A DNA stretch of 64,000 nucleotides from Auanema rhodensis (Eukaryota > Nematoda > Chromadorea > Rhabditida > Rhabditidae): assembly GCA_964057225.1 (NCBI GenBank), contig OZ059896.1:15760501-15824500 (forward strand), given 5' to 3'. The position numbers and the translations under genes were made by a program. Positions 58,801-64,000 of this stretch are shown in pieces. The notes beneath the pieces are model-generated. The model saw only the letters and a program-made list of their open reading frames with translations. It was not told the origin of the DNA and did no database searches. The number at the start of each line of letters is the position of its first letter. Within the stretch, counting starts at the first letter, position 1.

Positions 58801-60523
58801 AAAAACGTATATTTTCGCAAAAACCGGGGCACCTAAGTTGTTTTTTCTAAGCACCTTTAAGTTATTTATATATTGGTTCACATCTCTTAGTTTCTATACT
58901 TGCCTTCAAGTTTACCTCAAGTTCAAGTTTTTGTGTGTTTCTACGTGTGTATTTGTTGTTCTTGAGGTAATCAAAAACACAACACAGTAAATATTATCAA
59001 TCAAAAATCTAAAAAATTTCAGAATCAACTCTTAGAAAAGAATAAAAAGGGGGGGGGGAATACATGCAATATATAAAGCCAAGTAGTACTTAAATCTATC
59101 CTTCTCTTTCAGCACAATCACATATGAATATGTATATATATATATACTTTTCCCTACAGATTACTATCACCTATATAGCTTCTTTTTTCCGTCTCTCACT
59201 CAATTTTCTATTTCACCTATATGTAGTCAAAATAGAAATATATTAGTCTTGTTCTGTTTTTTCTTGTATTTGGTTTGAAAATGCATGATGCGGATTCAGG
59301 GAATGCTTTTCTTTCCCAAATGCTCCTATGTTACACTTCTTGATTTTGAACTGAAAGCACTGAAATTTGGTTTTTCCCGTAGATTCTTGCCAATTTAACT
59401 TGACATTTTGGAATATTCATCATTTCCAGAGGTGAAGCAACTCGTCTAAGAAATCGACTCCGCACAGTTACCCGAATGCTTGTTATGGTTGTTTGCTGTT
59501 ACCTACTCTCAAACATAATTGATGTAATTGTCTCATTCATAGAGGTACATGACGATCATTGAACTCAGGAAACCTTGATCATTTTCAGACAATCGACTTC
59601 GAATTACTGGAAGAATATGGTGGTGTGTATGCTGTCATGACAGATATTTCTTCTTTCCTTCCAATCTTAGCTTGTGCTCTACGTCTACCCATTTATTGTG
59701 TTAATGACAAAGTCATAAGGCGAGAGGTTAGTACATGACAATCATTCTTTTATTCACATTTTCCACAATTTATTCGAAATTTTGATATTGAAACCGTAGA
59801 TATTATAGTAACTTTAAACAACTACTAAACGAATTGAAAGTAGAAGAATCAAAACAAATATATTTAACCAGTATTTATTATAGGTCATTCGGAAAGTTCA
59901 TAAACTTATACAAAGAGCTTGCGTCTGCTGTCCAAGTCTAGGAATTGTTTTGAGATTCCGTCGGAAGCTCTATGATCCCGAGAGAGAAGCTGAAAAACTT
60001 TTCAGCTTGTCATCACCAAGGGAAAGTATTCCACACAACCACATGGAGGTAAATATTAAATTTAAATATCTCAACAGCCTGAATATTTCCCTCACTGTTG
60101 CATACAAATTTTTTACTTTGATGAAGTTAGTATTTTTTCCTTATTAGGGCAGCATAAAACCTAGACAGGTCATTGTTCATTGTCATCCAGATGTAAGTTA
60201 CCTAGACAGTATCCTCTTTCTTCTAATCGATTTGCACGTTTAACGTTATTTTTGAATTGCAGTTTATTAATTATAGAAGTTAATAGATAACTAGTAGAAA
60301 GAAATAGTTATAATGATTTTTTTTAATTTTCTTTAATTGTTTTATTTTTCTGGGTTTATTTTTTTAAAATTGGCTTACTTCCACTTCCTTTATTTCTTTA
60401 TCAACAGCTAAATTGCAGATAAAAGCTTACGGAATGGGCAGCTTAATTATGGCTCGTGCTTCCCTATCTACACAAATGGAATATCAACAACTGACCAAAT
60501 TTCAAAATGGAATTGTTTTGTAA
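55900..60523 (+). CDS. rhodopsin-like GPCR, FMRFamide/peptide-receptor type
   Basis: Seven-span plasma-membrane receptor. The chosen ATG gives a short extracellular N-terminus with a glycosylation site (MSNFSEEESGYFDPCEY) that joins the next exon in phase; an upstream in-frame-looking ATG does not. TM1 is FVGIIGLITALVSILHNCLL, TM2 YLMWISACDVFISLCYIAIM, and TM3 ends with the DRY-position variant ATIERYL. TM4 is IVILICFSASIILKGTVFF, ECL2 contains YPNCTDL, TM5 follows KFWIRKIVTVFLPF, TM6 is MLVMVVCCYLLSNIIDVIV and TM7 FLPILACALRLPIYCVND, ending in an N-D instead of NPxxY. The C-tail has a Cys cluster (RACVCCPS), then RFRRKLYDPEREAEKLF and ends KFQNGIVL. A 1.8-kb intron interrupts intracellular loop 3. 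The overall plan fits invertebrate FMRFamide-related receptors; the exact subfamily and ligand are unknown. Confidence 0.85.
58167..58290. repeat. CT/CACT microsatellite in the GPCR intron
   Basis: About 120 bp of CT repeats broken by CACTCTCT and CACACA units, inside the large intron of loop 3 (57660-59430). It generates long false Ser/Leu-rich frames on the plus strand. Confidence 0.88.
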
Positions 60524-61059
60524 ATATTGAAAATAGGAACTGTTTGTTATGATCTCGGCTGAACGAAGAAGATGCGGATGCGAGACAATTTTATATTTGA
60601 AACTTATTTTGTACTGTGAGAAACGTGCAGCATTCATTCAACATTGCAACATGTTGGCGTTCAAAGTCATTGCTTTCTCTTACGCTCAATTAGATCAAAA
60701 TGCTTAAGAAGTTATAAGAATAAAAATTTTAAATTTATTTGAAATCTTGAGAGTAATGCATTATGAACTGATAAAGATAATGTACACATAACAATTACGT
60801 TGAATTCTTAAATTAGACACGTATATATACAACTCTGTGAGATTTGGCTTTATTCAAAGAGTAGTCAAAACATGTAAAGAGCATAATGTGAAACTGAAAT
60901 GCATTAAAGAAATGTTTTAGATGACTAGATATTATTAAGCAACATAAGTGATTATGGTGGCGATATAAATATAATTAGAAACTACCAGTGCACAAAATAT
61001 AAAACCGGGTGAAGCTGAGCGGTAAGCGAAATGAATGATGGCAAGTTTAAATAACCAAG
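60524..61059. other. convergent 3' region between GPCR and GEX-3
   Basis: About 535 bp separating the two stop codons of a tail-to-tail pair. It contains AATAAA-like signals on the plus strand near 60719 (AAGAATAAAAA) and AT-rich sequence. It is most simply the two 3' UTRs; no other gene is visible. Confidence 0.6.
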
Positions 61060-64000
61060 CTAAGCATAGAGCTCTCTCTCCTGATCATAACATAACTGAT
61101 ATGCGGTCCTTATTAGATTGTATGGGAAGCAAGCTTCGAGAACATCCATTGTTAACCAATCAGATTTGATTACCAACTAAATGTTAAGTTTATGAATGAT
61201 GAATTTATAAAAAGAAAACCTGTTCGAGCATGATATAAAGTGCCGCCTGATGTTTTGATATCTCGTCCATTCCTTCATTCTCATGTGCATTACGAAGTAT
61301 TCCACTAGATGCTAACTGAAACAGAAACTTCGGGTTAAAAGAAAAGCACAACGGATTGCAACCGCAAGGAATTCTTTTAGTCTGTGTTGAATATCTTGCC
61401 GTCCATGCAAGAAAAACAGGGCACCCGTGATAGTTGTAATTGCTAATGGAATGCAATGAGAGTTATTAAGACTCCCTAAATAGTATTACCATTTGGATTT
61501 TGAAAAAGAAAAATCTCACCTTTAATGCTTGGTTTATACATTGAATTTTCACTTAAAGCTAATTTAGGAAGCGATACCGCTATTGCCACCAACAACAAGC
61601 ATGAGAGGAGGTAAAACTCATCGGGTTGAAGATGAGAGGTTTGAGCTCTCATAGCATTTACTAAAGCCATATCTACAGTGCATTTCATTCCCATTGCTGC
61701 AGCTAGTTCTGCTACCATCTTTAAATTAAAATTATACTAGTTGAATCTTTAACAAGCAATATTACAGTTTTGCCGTTAGTATCTAGAGATTGATACAAAT
61801 CATTGAACGATGCAACCATAAATGGTAGTCTTTGTTCAACAATTTGTTGTAAAGCAGCTTGTAAAGCATCTCTGAACATGAAAATTTGACCCATAATGGC
61901 GGTACGTTGTAGAATACAATCTGCAGGACTTGAGTTGGGTTGAGACTAAAAAAACCAGTTTGAGTGTGAAGAAAAGAGATTCTTACTTTGTGTCCTTTTG
62001 GCTCCATACTTAGAATGGACAGCACTTCTTTCATTTTTTCTACATTGTCAAACTGAGTTCTAGCAGTGTGTAGTTGTTCCTTATGTGTAATCACTATCTT
62101 AAAAGGATTTGAATAAGAATCTGATAATGGTATTACAAACCTTGTGTAGTTCGTTAATTTGGCAAGCAACATGCCAGGTTAGTCTTTCCGAAAAGTAATT
62201 CACTCCATAAGGACCAATTAATTGAGCTAGACATCTTAACTCGAGTGGATCAGTATATTGTTCGGGTTGAAAAGGATTCATATCAGCATAGGATACCATA
62301 GCTTGCAAATGATCACTCCATACCATGCTACCAGTAGCAGCTCGTCGAAGTACAACATCAAGGTACCTAAATATATAAGATTAAATTGAATTTTGAAAAT
62401 AAGAAAAACCATTTTGAATAGATGAAAGTTAATGTTTCTTTATTCCTTGAATCCAATGGTTGCGTTTGTTGAAGTAACGCATTGTTGAAAAGACGAGTGA
62501 TATCAACAGTAACTGAAAAAAACAGTTGAAGTAAAAGAAAATAAAGGGAGATCATACTGCAAGTATCAATGTTCTGAAGTACAGCCATATAAGCTTGAAC
62601 AACCATAAGCAATTCAGAAGGACGTCTGGGAGTTGCTGAAAAAAAACATAGATTTCATGATTAACTGAATTCACTAACAATCAACAACTGCCATGGAATG
62701 AATAAGGTCAGAGAATTTGTATTCTAAATGTTGCGAAAGATACTCGCGTGGAGCAAAGATATGATCCGAAACAATAAGTTGTCGCTGTTGCACTAGCCCA
62801 GCGCATAGTTCAACTGAAAAATAACAATAAAAACATTGAAAAAGCAAATAAATAAACTTAATGTAGTCTGTAACTTATCCGGATACGTCAATCTTTGTCT
62901 ATCCGATCTATAACTTTCTTCACCAGCTAATAAAATTTCAGTTTGTGGTACAGATTTTCCACCTTTAGTTTTTTGCATTTGTTGAGCAATCATTAAAGCA
63001 ACCTAGAAATGAAGAATAGAAAAATATTATCAATATTAAGAGATATTACCTGCGTAGCACTAGTTTGTTCAGCCAATCTCAACTCATATTCACATAATGC
63101 ACCAACAACGTCTGTTGTCGTACGACATATATCATCTAAGATTGTTATACAAGTTCCGAGAGACTGAAAATATTATTTTAAAAAGATTAAACTAGCATTA
63201 CCCACTCTGTCAATAATATGATTTTTCTCTTCAGGACACATGTCATGTAATGTACTCACGAAATGTGAACATATCCGAGCAAAAGCTAGGGTAAAACGAG
63301 ACTGTGAAGGTAAAGATAAACTTGCTTGCCACTGTCGCTCAAATTCTCGGGGGTAGAAACTTCAAATAAATACATAAAAAGATTCAAAATGGTAAGCGAG
63401 CATACCAATAAATACTTAGGTCACTAGTTTCCTTGATCATTTCGTCTTGTAGATCTACCATTTTAAGATGGAATGTATTCATATTCATAACAACGGCTGT
63501 TTTCCTGTTGTTTAAAAGGTTGAAAGAACTCTTAGCCATTGATGTTCGGGCCTATAAATGTTAGTTTAAACTTGTCACATATAAAATTATTTTAGTAAAG
63601 TCATGCAGCAACCGATCTAGAAGCACAAAAATAACAATGCGCGAAGTTATTCGAATAACGTAAGCAACAAGAAGAAGATTGAAACTATTAAAACAATTAA
63701 TTAAACTAAAACTTGGCTTACTTGGAATCGGAACCAATCTAATCTAAGAGCTCTTAAATCAGTATCGGAATTGATATTGGAAATAGAATTAGAAAAATCG
63801 TGCAATAATATAGAATCGTCTCCAGATAAATTGTTTAATGTAGATAGTAATTCTCTAGTTACAATAGCATCATTGCTAGCCACATACTTAAAAAAAAATT
63901 TTGTTTACAAAAATTCTTTTTTTTTCTTGATAACCTTTAGATGATATCTTTGAATCACTCCACTATGTTTTATAACTAACTGTCTTAGCTCTTCCATGTA
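61060..64000 (-). CDS. gex-3: GEX-3 / NCKAP1 (WAVE-complex subunit), C-terminal half
   Basis: Subunit of the WAVE regulatory complex that links Rac to Arp2/3 actin nucleation at the cell cortex. The window holds roughly residues 550 to the end of the family's ~1,100. Read leftward: ELRQLVIKHSGVIQRYH (human LQHSGVIQRYY), RALRLDWFRFQ, then FYPREFERQWQ. Further on are LITDICDDTTDVVGAL-like sequence, VDITRLFNNALLQQTQPLDS, LAQLIGPYGVNYFSERLTWH, FLLLVAIAVSLPKLA-like sequence and HRLKEFLAVAI. The C-terminus, after an intron, is SDWLTMDVLEACFPYNLIR followed by TAYQLCYDQERELYA. The collinear match to NCKAP1 is clear throughout, with introns of about 40-60 nt. The last exon (61176-61060) joins the preceding one in phase 0. 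The N-terminal half lies beyond the right edge. Confidence 0.95.

Overview
This is an AT-rich animal window, and the evidence points to a nematode. It has spliced genes with very small introns (about 34-60 nt) and T-rich/TTTCAG acceptors. AG sites sit 1-9 nt before some start codons, as expected for spliced-leader trans-splicing. It also carries a nuclear receptor with an NHR-2-type P-box and an orthologue of GEX-3/NCKAP1. I recognised no rRNA, tRNA or complete transposon. All gene models were read by eye from exon frames and splice phases; I ran no search.

Layout. 0-5 kb: mostly noncoding, with two weak plus-strand exon candidates and a CT microsatellite. 5.0-7.25 kb (-): complete nuclear hormone receptor in nine phase-compatible exons. 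7.7-9.2 kb: 1.5-kb minisatellite of ~27-28-bp units built on ACGT cores, lying between the receptor's 5' end and the next gene. 9.4-10.24 kb (-): small multi-pass membrane protein of unknown function. 12.8-20.8 kb (-): class-1 (ATP8B-like) P4-ATPase phospholipid flippase, with the 5' end unresolved. 21-30 kb: largely noncoding, with a few isolated exon-like islands. 30.0-34.6 kb (-): complete SPT5 elongation factor with a Thr-Pro repeat C-terminal region. 35.3-37.5 kb (+): secretory-pathway nucleotide-diphospho-sugar transferase, divergent from SPT5. 38.9-55.4 kb: looks empty by ORF length, but holds a series of short, GC-richer, splice-bounded open exons on the minus strand. I interpret these as one unrecognised long-intron gene. 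55.9-60.5 kb (+): rhodopsin-like GPCR of the FMRFamide/peptide-receptor type. 61.06-64.0 kb (-): C-terminal half of GEX-3/NCKAP1, convergent with the GPCR and running off the right edge.

The genes do not form one pathway. They are housekeeping or cell-biological genes (transcription elongation, membrane asymmetry, WAVE-complex actin control, glycosylation) interspersed with regulatory or neuronal-type genes (nuclear receptor, GPCR and the possible long-intron gene). The compact genes have tiny introns and the suspected neuronal genes have kilobase introns full of CT and TA microsatellites. The most noteworthy items are the ACGT minisatellite, the cryptic 16-kb minus-strand gene, and the 34/36-nt introns inferred in the nuclear receptor.
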